In this document: one piece after another, positions 43,999-52,346 of the stretch
Numbering within the stretch: position 1 is the first letter of the stretch
Layout of the letters: every line of letters begins with the position of its first letter
DNA from: Streptomyces atroolivaceus
GTDB lineage: Bacteria; Actinomycetota; Actinomycetes; Streptomycetales; Streptomycetaceae
DNA: 64,000 nucleotides
Assembly: GCF_000717025.1 (NCBI RefSeq)
Contig: NZ_JNXG01000018.1
Coordinates: forward strand, 62,001-126,000
Reading direction: 5' to 3'
Translations under genes and position numbers: made by a program
The notes under the pieces: generated by a model
Database searches by the model: none
The model's input: the letters and a program-made list of their open reading frames with translations, nothing else
What the model was told of the DNA's origin: nothing

Positions 43999-45008
43999 TC
44001 GACATCCTGGTGGCGGGGGGCGGGCCCGCCGGCCTGGCGGCGGCGATCCGGGCCGCCGCGGCCGGTCTGGAGGCCGTCGTCGTCGAACCCCGCCCCATGC
44101 CCGTGGACAAGGCCTGCGGTGAGGGAATCATGCCCAGCGGAGTGGCGGCCCTGCGCGCCCTGGGAGTCACTCCGGCCGGCAGCCGGCTCCGGGGGATCAG
44201 ATACGTCGAGGGTGCCCGGCAGGCAGAGGCGACCTTCCGGGGCGGCCCCGGCCTCGGAGTCCGGCGGACCGAGCTGCACTCCGCTCTCCACCGCCGGGCC
44301 AGGGAGCTCGGGGTACGCGTCGTCACGGGCCGGGCGGCCGAGGTGCGCCAAGGACCTGCCAGCGTCACGACGGCCGGGCTGACCGCTCGCTGGCTGATCG
44401 CCGCCGACGGGCTGCACTCACCGGTGCGCCGGGCACTCGGCCTCGAGCGCCCCTGCCCCGCACCGCGCAGATACGGGCTGCGCCGCCACTACCGGATCGC
44501 CCCCTGGACGGACTTCGTGGAAGTCCACTGGTCGCGCGAGGGCGAGGCGTACGTGACGCCGGTGGGGGAGGGGCTGGTGGGCGTCGCCGTGCTCAGCCGC
44601 CACCGCCGCTCCCACGAGCAGCACCTCTGCGCCTTCCCCGCGCTGGCCCGCGCGCTCCGGGGCCTGGAGGCGGGTCCGGTACGCGGGGCGGGGCCCCTGC
44701 GCCAGGCGGCGAGCGCACCGAGAGCCGGCCGGGTCCTGCTGGCGGGGGACGCGGCCGGCTACGTGGACGCACTCACCGGCGAGGGCATCGCGCTGGCGGC
44801 GGCCACCGCGTCGGCGGCGGTCGACTGCCTCGTCGCGGGCCGGCCGGACGCCTATCCGGCGCGGTGGGCGCGGCTGACGCGGCGGCACCGACTGCTCACC
44901 GGGGCGCTGCTGGGAGCCGCGGCACATCCGCTGACCGCCGGGCTGATCGTGCCCGCCGCACACCGGCTGCCCCCGTTGTTCAGCGCCGCGGTGCGTGCCC
45001 TGCAGTAG
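43995..45008 (+). CDS. srsC: FAD-dependent hydroxylase/oxidoreductase, SrsC-like
   Basis: A 337-residue flavoprotein. The FAD loop is VAGGGPAGLAAAIRAA, followed by a DKACGEGIMPSG segment shared with geranylgeranyl-reductase-like enzymes, and the second FAD motif LLAGDAAGYVDALTGEG. In srsABC the equivalent hydroxylates the phenolic ring towards a quinone. GTG 43995 overlaps the previous stop. Confidence 0.87.
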   Translation: MIDILVAGGGPAGLAAAIRAAAAGLEAVVVEPRPMPVDKACGEGIMPSGVAALRALGVTPAGSRLRGIRYVEGARQAEATFRGGPGLGVRRTELHSALHRRARELGVRVVTGRAAEVRQGPASVTTAGLTARWLIAADGLHSPVRRALGLERPCPAPRRYGLRRHYRIAPWTDFVEVHWSREGEAYVTPVGEGLVGVAVLSRHRRSHEQHLCAFPALARALRGLEAGPVRGAGPLRQAASAPRAGRVLLAGDAAGYVDALTGEGIALAAATASAAVDCLVAGRPDAYPARWARLTRRHRLLTGALLGAAAHPLTAGLIVPAAHRLPPLFSAAVRALQ

Positions 45009-45054
45009 CCGGCGGCCGGACGGGAGCTGCCGGTGGCTCTGCCATCCTGTCGGG

Positions 45055-45801
45055 GTGCCGCCCACACCCCGTACGCCGCAGCCCGTCACCCCCGACCCGC
45101 CCCATCCGGCGATGAAGCCGCTGATGACGCAGTCCTGGCTCGACCTGGCCTTCGTGCACTGGGCGGCCGACCCGGCGGACGTGGCACCGCTGCTGCCCGC
45201 CGGGACCGTGCCGGACACCCTGGACGGAGTCACCTACGTCGGACTCGTCGCCTTCCGGATGTACCGCGTCGGGTGGCTCCGGCTTCCGGGCATCCCGTAC
45301 CTGGGCACCTTCCCCGAGACCAACGTCCGGCTGTACTCCCGGGACGCGCAGGGCCGGCGCGGGGTGGTCTTCCGCTCGCTGGACGCCTCCCGGCTGATCC
45401 CCGTGGTGGTCGCCCGGACCGTCTTCCGCCTGCCGTACGTGTGGTCCCGGATGACGATCCGGCGCGAGGCCGACATCCTTGCCTACACCAGCCGACGGCG
45501 TGCGCCCGGGCCCCGTGGTGCCCACAGCAGGATCGTGGTGCGCACCGGTGAGCGGATCGGGGCACCCAGCGAGCTCGAACACTTCCTGACCGCACGCTGG
45601 GGCATGCACAGCACCTTCCACGGACGCCCGATGTATCTCCCGAACGCCCACCCCCGCTGGCCCCTGCACCGTGCGCAGCTCATCGAGTGCGACGAGAGCC
45701 TGGTGGCGGCGGCGGGACTGCCCGCGCCCGCCGGGGAACCGCTGAGCGTGCTCTACTCGCCAGGAGTCCCGGTGCGCTTCGGCCGGCCTGCCCGCCCCTG
45801 A
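45055..45801 (+). CDS. DUF2071 (YqjF-like) protein
   Basis: A 248-residue soluble protein. The hallmark segments are MTQSWLDLAFVHWAADP, VTYVGLVAFRMYRVGW, GTFPETNVRLYS, GVVFRSLDASR and a closing VLYSPGVPVRFGRP. GTG 45055 gives the family's proline-rich beginning; ATG 45112 is a shorter option. Function is unknown; the fold is related to acetoacetate decarboxylase-like proteins. It is 46 bp downstream of the srs-like operon and may be cotranscribed. Confidence 0.83.
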   Translation: MPPTPRTPQPVTPDPPHPAMKPLMTQSWLDLAFVHWAADPADVAPLLPAGTVPDTLDGVTYVGLVAFRMYRVGWLRLPGIPYLGTFPETNVRLYSRDAQGRRGVVFRSLDASRLIPVVVARTVFRLPYVWSRMTIRREADILAYTSRRRAPGPRGAHSRIVVRTGERIGAPSELEHFLTARWGMHSTFHGRPMYLPNAHPRWPLHRAQLIECDESLVAAAGLPAPAGEPLSVLYSPGVPVRFGRPARP

Positions 45802-45918
45802 CTCGGGTGATGGTCCGACCGAGGCCGGTGGGCGGCTTCCACGGCATGTCGCCGGCCCGCCCGCACCCGCGCCCCTCTACTGTCGCCGCCACGGAACAGG
45901 ACGGAGCGGGGGAGCGGT

Positions 45919-48033
45919 ATGCGCGATGTGGCCCGGCTGCTGTGCGGACGGCGCACCAAGTGGCTCGTCGTGGTGTTCTGGCTCGTCGTCCTCGTCCTGG
46001 CGGCACCGCTCGCCGGGAAGCTCATGGACGCCCAGGACAACGACGCCACGTCCTGGCTTCCGAGCAGCGCCGAATCCACCCAGGTCTGGGAGGAGTCCAA
46101 GGGTTTCCGGCCCGAGATCATCACCGCCGTCGTCGTGTACGCACGCGAGGGCGGCCTGACCGGGGCGGACCGCAGCCGTATCGCCGAGGACAAGCGGCAG
46201 TTGACGAGGCTGCGCGCCCACGGCGTCAGGGGTGAGGAGACCCGCGGCCCGCTCTACGACCGCAAGACCGCCCCGGCGGCCGCCCAGATCTTCGTGCCCG
46301 TCATCATGGACGAGAAGGGCTGGGAGCGGATCGGCCCCGCCGTCGACTCCGTGCGGAACGTGGTGGGGAGCAGCGGGGGAGGACTCGACGTCCACGTCAC
46401 CGGCCCGGGCGGGGTCGCGGCCGACTCCTCCGAGGCCTTCTCGGGTATCGACTCGACCCTGCTCCTCGCCGCCCTCGCCGTCGTGATCGTCATGCTGCTG
46501 ATCACCTACCGCAGTCCGACGCTGCTCGTACTGCCCGTGGTAGCGGTCGTCGCCGCTCTCCTCACCGCGCAGGCCCTCATCTACCTGCTCGCGGCGCACG
46601 CGGGCCTCACCGTGAACGGACAGAGCGCGGGCATCCTCACCGTGCTGGTCTTCGGCGCCGGCACGGACTACGCCCTGCTCCTCGTCGCCCGCTACCGCGA
46701 GGAGCTGCGACGTCACGAGGACCGGCACGAGGCCATGGCCCGGGCGCTGCACCGTGCGGGGCCCGCCGTGCTGGCCAGCAGCGGCACCGTGGTGCTGAGC
46801 ATGCTCGTCCTGCTGGCCGCCGAGATGAATTCGACCCGTGGCCTCGGCCCGGTGGCGGCGATCGGTGTGGCGGTCGCCCTGATCGCCATGCTCTCGCTCC
46901 TCCCGTCCCTCCTGGTGATCTTCGGCCGCTGGGTCTTCTGGCCGGTCGTCCCGCACTTCGGCACGCCCGAGCCCACCGAGCACGGGTTCTGGGCCCGGAC
47001 CGGGCAGCGGCTCGCCGTGCACCCACGCAGGATCTGGGTGGCCACCGCCCTGGTGCTCGCGGCACTGTCACTGGGGCTCGTCCAGTTGCGCGCGGCGGGA
47101 CTCAGCAACGCCGACTCCTTTCCCGACAAGCCGGACTCCATCGCGGGACAGGAGGTACAGAACCGGTACTTCCCGGCCGGCAGCGGAAGCCCGCTCGTCG
47201 TCATCGCGGCGGTGGACCGCGGTGCCCAGGTACGTACGACCGTCGAAAAAACCCGCGGAGTGGTCCCGGGATCCCTCGTCCTGCCGCCCGGAGCCCGCCC
47301 GGAGCACGACGGACGGGTGATCTTCGAGGCGACCCTGACCGACGCGGCGGACAGCGAGCAGGCCAGGAACACGGTCGAACGGATCCGGGAGGCCGTGCAC
47401 CGGATCCCGGGCGCGGACGCACAGGTGGGCGGAGACACCGCGGCGGCTCTCGACATGGACGCCGCCACCCGGCACGACAACCTGCTGATCATTCCCCTGG
47501 TGCTGCTGGTCGTCCTGATCATCCTCGCACTGGTGCTGCGCGCCCTGCTGGCACCGTTGCTGCTGATCGCGACGGTCGTCCTGTCCTTCGCCGCCGCTCT
47601 CGGCGTGAGCGCGCTCGTCTTCCGCCACGTCTTCGACTACGCGGGCGAGACGACGGACTTCCCGCTCTTCGTCTTCGTGTTCCTGGTGGCGCTCGGCATC
47701 GACTACAACATCTTCCTGGCCACCCGCATCCGCGAGGAGGCCCTGCACCAGGGCACCCGCGCGGGTGTGGTCACCGGGCTCGCCGCCACTGGGGCGGTCA
47801 TCACCTCGGCAGGCCTGGTCCTGGCCGGCACCTTCGCCGCCCTCGGGACCCTCCCGGTGGTGGCCTTCGCCGAGATCGGCTTCGCGGTCGCACTGGGCGT
47901 GCTCCTGGACACCTTCGTCGTGCGGTCCGTGCTGGTCACCTCCCTCTTCCTGGACATCGGACCGCGTGTGTGGTGGCCGCACGCGCTGGCCCGCGAGGAC
48001 GGCGGGGCGGCGAGGAAGCGGGAAGCCGTGTAA
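45919..48033 (+). CDS. MMPL-family RND transporter
   Basis: A 704-residue membrane exporter with about twelve helices in two repeats, each with an extracytoplasmic loop after its first helix. The transmembrane charge motifs are FGAGTDYALLL (first half) and LGIDYNIFLATR (second half). Actinomycete MMPL proteins export lipids, pigments or drugs. The next gene, the sensor phosphatase, starts 11 bp after the stop. Confidence 0.92.
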   Translation: MRDVARLLCGRRTKWLVVVFWLVVLVLAAPLAGKLMDAQDNDATSWLPSSAESTQVWEESKGFRPEIITAVVVYAREGGLTGADRSRIAEDKRQLTRLRAHGVRGEETRGPLYDRKTAPAAAQIFVPVIMDEKGWERIGPAVDSVRNVVGSSGGGLDVHVTGPGGVAADSSEAFSGIDSTLLLAALAVVIVMLLITYRSPTLLVLPVVAVVAALLTAQALIYLLAAHAGLTVNGQSAGILTVLVFGAGTDYALLLVARYREELRRHEDRHEAMARALHRAGPAVLASSGTVVLSMLVLLAAEMNSTRGLGPVAAIGVAVALIAMLSLLPSLLVIFGRWVFWPVVPHFGTPEPTEHGFWARTGQRLAVHPRRIWVATALVLAALSLGLVQLRAAGLSNADSFPDKPDSIAGQEVQNRYFPAGSGSPLVVIAAVDRGAQVRTTVEKTRGVVPGSLVLPPGARPEHDGRVIFEATLTDAADSEQARNTVERIREAVHRIPGADAQVGGDTAAALDMDAATRHDNLLIIPLVLLVVLIILALVLRALLAPLLLIATVVLSFAAALGVSALVFRHVFDYAGETTDFPLFVFVFLVALGIDYNIFLATRIREEALHQGTRAGVVTGLAATGAVITSAGLVLAGTFAALGTLPVVAFAEIGFAVALGVLLDTFVVRSVLVTSLFLDIGPRVWWPHALAREDGGAARKREAV

Positions 48034-48043
48034 AAAGGGGGAC

Positions 48044-50746
48044 ATGGCCGGACGCTACGGCCGCCCGCGTTCGTTTCTCCGGATGAGAAGCCTCGCTGGT
48101 CAGGTCTTTCTCCTGCAGGTGGCGATCGTGGTGTTGCTCGTCGCTGCCTCCGTGGCCGCGCTCGTGCTGCAGTCCCGCGCCGCCAGCGAACGCGAAGCCC
48201 GCAACCGCTCGGTCGCCGTGGCCGAGACCTTCGCGAACGCCCCGGGCACCGAAGCCGCCCTGGAGGGCCCCGACCCCACCGCCGTGCTCCAGCCGAAGGC
48301 GGAAGCGGCGCGGAAGGGTTCCGGGGTCGACTTCATCGTCGTCATGAACCTGGACGCCGTCCGCTACACGCACCCACTGCCCGACCGGATCGGCAAGAAG
48401 TTCGTCGGTGAGGTGGCACCCGCTCTGGACGGCCGTGTCGTGACCGAGAAGGTCGACGGGACCATCGGCCCACTCGTCCAGGCCGTGGTTCCCGTGACGG
48501 GCGCGGACGGCGAAGTCGTCGGCCTGGTGTCGGCCGGGATCACCATCAAGAACGTGAGCGGCGTCGTCGAGAACCAGTTCCCCCTCCTGTTCGGGGCGGC
48601 CGCCGGGGTACTGCTCCTCACCATGGGAGGTACGGCGCTGGTCACCAGACGCCTGAAACGCCAGACCCACGGTCTCGGCCCGACCGAGATGACCCGGATG
48701 TACGAGCACCACGACGCGGTTCTGCACGCCGTGCGGGAGGGTGTGCTCATCGTCGGTGGCGACGGGCGTCTGCTGCTGGCCAACGACGAGGCGCGAAGGC
48801 TCCTGGGCCTCGCCCCGGACGTCGAGGGCAAGCCCGTCGCGGAGCTCGGGCTCGGCCCGGTCACCACCGGACTGCTGACCTCGGGACGCAGCGCGACCGA
48901 CGAGGTGCATTCCGTGGGCGACCGCCTCCTGGCCGTCAGCCAGCGCGCCACCGACCGGAACGGCGGACCGCCCGGCAGCGTGACGACCCTGCGGGACACC
49001 ACGGAACTGCAGGCCCTCACGGGCAGCGCCGCGATGGCGCGCGGCAGGCTGAAGCTCCTCTACGACGCCGGAACGGAGATCGGCACAGCCCTGGACGTCG
49101 TACGGACGTGCGAGGAGCTGGCGGACTTCGCCACGGCCAGGTTCGCCGACTACGCCACCGTGGATCTGGCCGAGGGGGTGCTGCGCGGCGAGGAACCCAC
49201 GGCCGCCCGGGCCACCACCGACGGGCTGCGCCGCTCGGCCTTCAGCGGGGCCCGCGACGACACAGGGCTTTATACCCTCGGCTCGGTGGTCCGCTTCCCG
49301 CCCACCACCGACATCGGTGCCGGCCTGCTCAGGGGCGAAGCCGTCCTCGACACCGATCTGACACAGCTCTCCGGCTGGCAGCAGCAGGACCCCGAACGCG
49401 CCGAACGCCTCATGGAGTGCGGATTCCACTCGATGCTCGCGGTCCCGATGCGGGCCAGGGGAGTGATCCTGGGCGTGGCCCTGTTCTGGAGGGCCCAGAC
49501 GCCCGAACCCTTCGAGGACGAGGACCTGTCCGTCGCGGAGGAGCTCGTGGCCCGTGCCGCGGTGAGCATAGACAACGCGCGCCGCTACTCGCGCGAGCAC
49601 AACGTGGCGGTCACCCTGCAGCGCAGCCTGCTGCCGCAGGGACTTCCCGACCAGAGCGCCATCGACGCAGCCTTCCGGTACCTCCCCGCCCAGGCAGGGC
49701 TCGGCGGGCTGGGCGGTGTCGGCGGGGACTGGTTCGACATCATCCCGCTGCCCGGCGCCCGGGTCGCGCTCGTGGTCGGCGACGTGGTCGGGCACGGGCT
49801 CCACGCCGCCGCCACCATGGGGCGCCTGCGCACGGCGGTCCACAACTTCTCCACCCTGGATCTGCCCCCCGACGAGCTGCTGTGGCACCTGGACGAGCTC
49901 GTCGCCCGCATCGATCTGGACGAGTCGGCCGAGGGCTCGGAGGGAGGTGGCGTCACGGGGGCCACCTGCCTCTACGCGATCTACGACCCGGCTTCCGGGC
50001 GCTGCACCATGGCGCGGGCCGGACACCTCCAGCCGGTGATCGTCGGCCCCGACGGCGACGCCGCGTTCGCCGATGTGCCCGGCGGCCCGCCTCTGGGGCT
50101 CGGTGGCATGCCCTTCGCGACCCTCGACGTAGAGCTCCCGGAGAACAGCCGGCTGGTGCTCTACACGGACGGGCTCGTCGAGGAGCGGCACCGTGACATC
50201 GACGAAGGACTGGAGCTGCTGCGCGACACGCTGTCCGGACACCCCGACCGGACCCCGGACGAGACCTGCGAGGCCGTCCTGCGCGTCCTGGTGCCCGCGC
50301 GGGCGCGTGACGACGTCGCGCTGCTCGTCGGCCGCACCCGTCGTCTCGCCGCAGAGAACGTGGCCGAGTGGGACGTGCCCTCCGACCCCTCGGCGGTCGC
50401 CACGGTCCGCTCCGACGTGTCCCGGAAGCTCACCGAGTGGAATCTGACCGAGGAGGCGTTCACCACCGAGCTGATCCTCAGCGAACTGGTCACCAACTCC
50501 ATCCGCTACGCCACCGGACCCATCCGCGTCCGTCTGATCCGCGACCGGACCCTCATCTGCGAGGTGTCGGACCGCAGCAGCACATCGCCCCATCTGCGCC
50601 AGGCGGCCAGCATGGACGAGGGAGGCAGGGGACTGTTCCTCGTCGCCCAACTGGCCGAACGCTGGGGCACCCGCTACACCGACGACGGCGGAAAGGTCAT
50701 CTGGACGGAACAGCCGCTGCAGCCGGAGATGAACGGAGTCGGGTGA
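48044..50746 (+). CDS. Membrane sensor: Cache-PAS-GAF-PP2C phosphatase with HATPase domain
   Basis: A 900-residue protein. A first helix (about 18-45) and a second (about 183-205) bracket an extracytoplasmic Cache-like domain, as in CitA/DcuS sensors. A PAS domain (about 220-320), GAF (335-520), linker TLQRSLLP (about 525), SpoIIE-type PP2C (550-745; GGDWFDI, VGDVVGHG) and GHKL ATPase (770-895; ELILSELVTNSIRYA) follow. It probably senses an external acid or small ligand and controls an anti-sigma network. ATG 48044 has AAGGGGG upstream. The order from the GAF onward is the same as in the protein at 13217-15382. Confidence 0.9.
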   Translation: MAGRYGRPRSFLRMRSLAGQVFLLQVAIVVLLVAASVAALVLQSRAASEREARNRSVAVAETFANAPGTEAALEGPDPTAVLQPKAEAARKGSGVDFIVVMNLDAVRYTHPLPDRIGKKFVGEVAPALDGRVVTEKVDGTIGPLVQAVVPVTGADGEVVGLVSAGITIKNVSGVVENQFPLLFGAAAGVLLLTMGGTALVTRRLKRQTHGLGPTEMTRMYEHHDAVLHAVREGVLIVGGDGRLLLANDEARRLLGLAPDVEGKPVAELGLGPVTTGLLTSGRSATDEVHSVGDRLLAVSQRATDRNGGPPGSVTTLRDTTELQALTGSAAMARGRLKLLYDAGTEIGTALDVVRTCEELADFATARFADYATVDLAEGVLRGEEPTAARATTDGLRRSAFSGARDDTGLYTLGSVVRFPPTTDIGAGLLRGEAVLDTDLTQLSGWQQQDPERAERLMECGFHSMLAVPMRARGVILGVALFWRAQTPEPFEDEDLSVAEELVARAAVSIDNARRYSREHNVAVTLQRSLLPQGLPDQSAIDAAFRYLPAQAGLGGLGGVGGDWFDIIPLPGARVALVVGDVVGHGLHAAATMGRLRTAVHNFSTLDLPPDELLWHLDELVARIDLDESAEGSEGGGVTGATCLYAIYDPASGRCTMARAGHLQPVIVGPDGDAAFADVPGGPPLGLGGMPFATLDVELPENSRLVLYTDGLVEERHRDIDEGLELLRDTLSGHPDRTPDETCEAVLRVLVPARARDDVALLVGRTRRLAAENVAEWDVPSDPSAVATVRSDVSRKLTEWNLTEEAFTTELILSELVTNSIRYATGPIRVRLIRDRTLICEVSDRSSTSPHLRQAASMDEGGRGLFLVAQLAERWGTRYTDDGGKVIWTEQPLQPEMNGVG

Positions 50747-50761
50747 CCGAGCCCCGTCAGG

Positions 50762-51391
50762 TCACCGGCGGCAGTCCAGGAAGAGGTGGGGTTCGGGCAC
50801 CGCGCCCGGGTGCGACGGCGTGAACACCGCGTCCTCCTCGTGCGTGACGGTGAGCCCGGCACCCGTCACCAGCGCCCTGACCGCCTCGGCGCCGAAGCTT
50901 GTCACCCGTACCGGCCGGCCCATGAAGACGGCGTCCACGCCTTCCACGTCCAGCGGCACGGTCGCCAGTACCAGACGGCCGCCCGGCCTGAGCGACCCCG
51001 CCAGGCGTCGTACGAGCGAGCGCTGCTCGCCGCGTGACATCTGCAGCAGCGAGAAGTAGACGCAGACCGCGTCGAAGCTCTCCTCCTCCAGGGGGAACGC
51101 ACGGATGTCGGCGCAGCGGAAGGAGGCCCCGGGAACGCGGTGGGAGGCCAGGTCCACCATGACGGGTGAGACATCGACACCCAGCACCTCGTGCCCGGCG
51201 GCCGTCAGCGTGTGGGCGGTCGGCCGGCCCGTCCCGCTGCCGACGTCCAGAACGCGGCTGTGCGGCGCCAGATGCTCCAGCAGCCGGTGCAGGGAGGCGT
51301 GGTGCGCGGCCGAGCCGGTGAAGGCCGTCTCGTAGTCGGCCCCGATGGCGTCGAACGTCTCGGCTGCCGCGTGCTGGTGGCCCTCGGCCAT
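50762..51391 (-). CDS. Class I SAM-dependent methyltransferase
   Basis: A 209-residue enzyme with the SAM loop VLDVGSGTGRPTA, then VLGVDVSPVMV and RCADIRAF. The N-terminus (ADYETAF-like) is typical of Methyltransf_11/25 proteins. Substrate unknown. GGAAGGGGG precedes ATG 51391. It is the second gene of an operon, 25 bp after the DUF574 methyltransferase. Confidence 0.9.
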   Translation of the reverse strand: MAEGHQHAAAETFDAIGADYETAFTGSAAHHASLHRLLEHLAPHSRVLDVGSGTGRPTAHTLTAAGHEVLGVDVSPVMVDLASHRVPGASFRCADIRAFPLEEESFDAVCVYFSLLQMSRGEQRSLVRRLAGSLRPGGRLVLATVPLDVEGVDAVFMGRPVRVTSFGAEAVRALVTGAGLTVTHEEDAVFTPSHPGAVPEPHLFLDCRR

Positions 51392-51416
51392 GAGGACACC
51401 CCCTTCCGGACCGTGC

Positions 51417-52202
51417 CTACGGGATACGGGCGACGGCGACGTAGACGCCGCTGAACTCCTGCTCGGGGGCCGGGGTACCGCGGAACCATTCGGGAGCCGT
51501 CACCAGACCCGGCTCGACGATGTCCAGGCCGTCGAAGAAGCGGGCGAACTCGTCGCGGGTGCGCAGCGCGAGCCGGATGCCGCCCTTGCCGTACTCGGCC
51601 GCGCCCTGTTCCCCGCGCTCGGGGTTCACGTCGGACGCGCCCTGGGACAGCACCACGTAGCTGCCCGGCGCGAGGGTGGCCGCCAGCGTGCGCACGATGG
51701 CCTGCGGGTCCTGTTCGTCGGGGAGGAAGTGGAGAAGACCCAGGAGCGAGAGAGCGATGGGCCGGTCGAAGTCCAGGACCTTGCGAGCCGCCTCGATGAT
51801 CGTGGCGGGCTCGAGCACATCCGCGTGCACGTAGTCCGTGGCTCCCTCCGGCCGGCTGATCAGGAGGGCCTCCGCGTGCCGCAGGACGATCGGGTCGTTG
51901 TCGCAGTAGACGATCCGGGAATGCGGGTTGATCTCCTGGGCGATCTGGTGCAGGTTCGGCGCGGTCGGGATCCCCGTACCGATGTCGAGGAACTGGGTGA
52001 CACCCTCACGTGCCAGCCAGGCCGTGGAGCGGTTCATGAAGGCACGGTTCTGGAACGCCCCGGCCTTCGCCTCGGCCGGCAGATGCTCGGCCACCGCCTG
52101 GTCCACCGGGTAGTTGTCCTTGCCGCCGAGCAGCGAGTCGTAGACGCGTGCCGAGTGGGGCCTGCTGGTGTCGATCGGGGGGTGAGGTGTCCCAGTCGTC
52201 AT
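51417..52202 (-). CDS. SAM-dependent methyltransferase, DUF574/PF04672 family
   Basis: A 261-residue protein with IDTSRPHSARVYD, GGKDNYPVD, FLDIGTGIPT and IVYCDNDPIVL. It is a clear paralogue of the one at 2618-3433. ATG 52202 has GGAGC upstream, and an upstream in-frame extension is not family-like. The function of this family is not established. Confidence 0.9.
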   Translation of the reverse strand: MTTGTPHPPIDTSRPHSARVYDSLLGGKDNYPVDQAVAEHLPAEAKAGAFQNRAFMNRSTAWLAREGVTQFLDIGTGIPTAPNLHQIAQEINPHSRIVYCDNDPIVLRHAEALLISRPEGATDYVHADVLEPATIIEAARKVLDFDRPIALSLLGLLHFLPDEQDPQAIVRTLAATLAPGSYVVLSQGASDVNPERGEQGAAEYGKGGIRLALRTRDEFARFFDGLDIVEPGLVTAPEWFRGTPAPEQEFSGVYVAVARIP

Positions 52203-52300
52203 GACGAGCTCCGTTGCAGATGAGGTGGACCGCTCCACCTGCGAAGTCTGCCACAGCAACTCGTCCGCGCGGGACCGTCGTTGACGCCGCGGGTGGAGCA

Positions 52301-52330
52301 GCGGCTCCCGGGGACAGCCCCGGGAGCCGC
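52301..52330 (-). terminator. Hairpin terminator after the lysyl oxidase gene
   Basis: GCGGCTCCCGGGG (52301-52313) and its exact complement (52318-52330) form a 13-bp stem with a 4-nt loop, 16 bp past the stop of the minus-strand gene. Confidence 0.8.
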
Positions 52331-52346
52331 GTCCTCGGGCCGCGTG

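Noticed and set aside
47936..50650. A 904-codon open frame antisense to the Cache-PAS-GAF-PP2C gene
   Set aside because: Same explanation: a mirror frame of a well-supported gene, with no family match.
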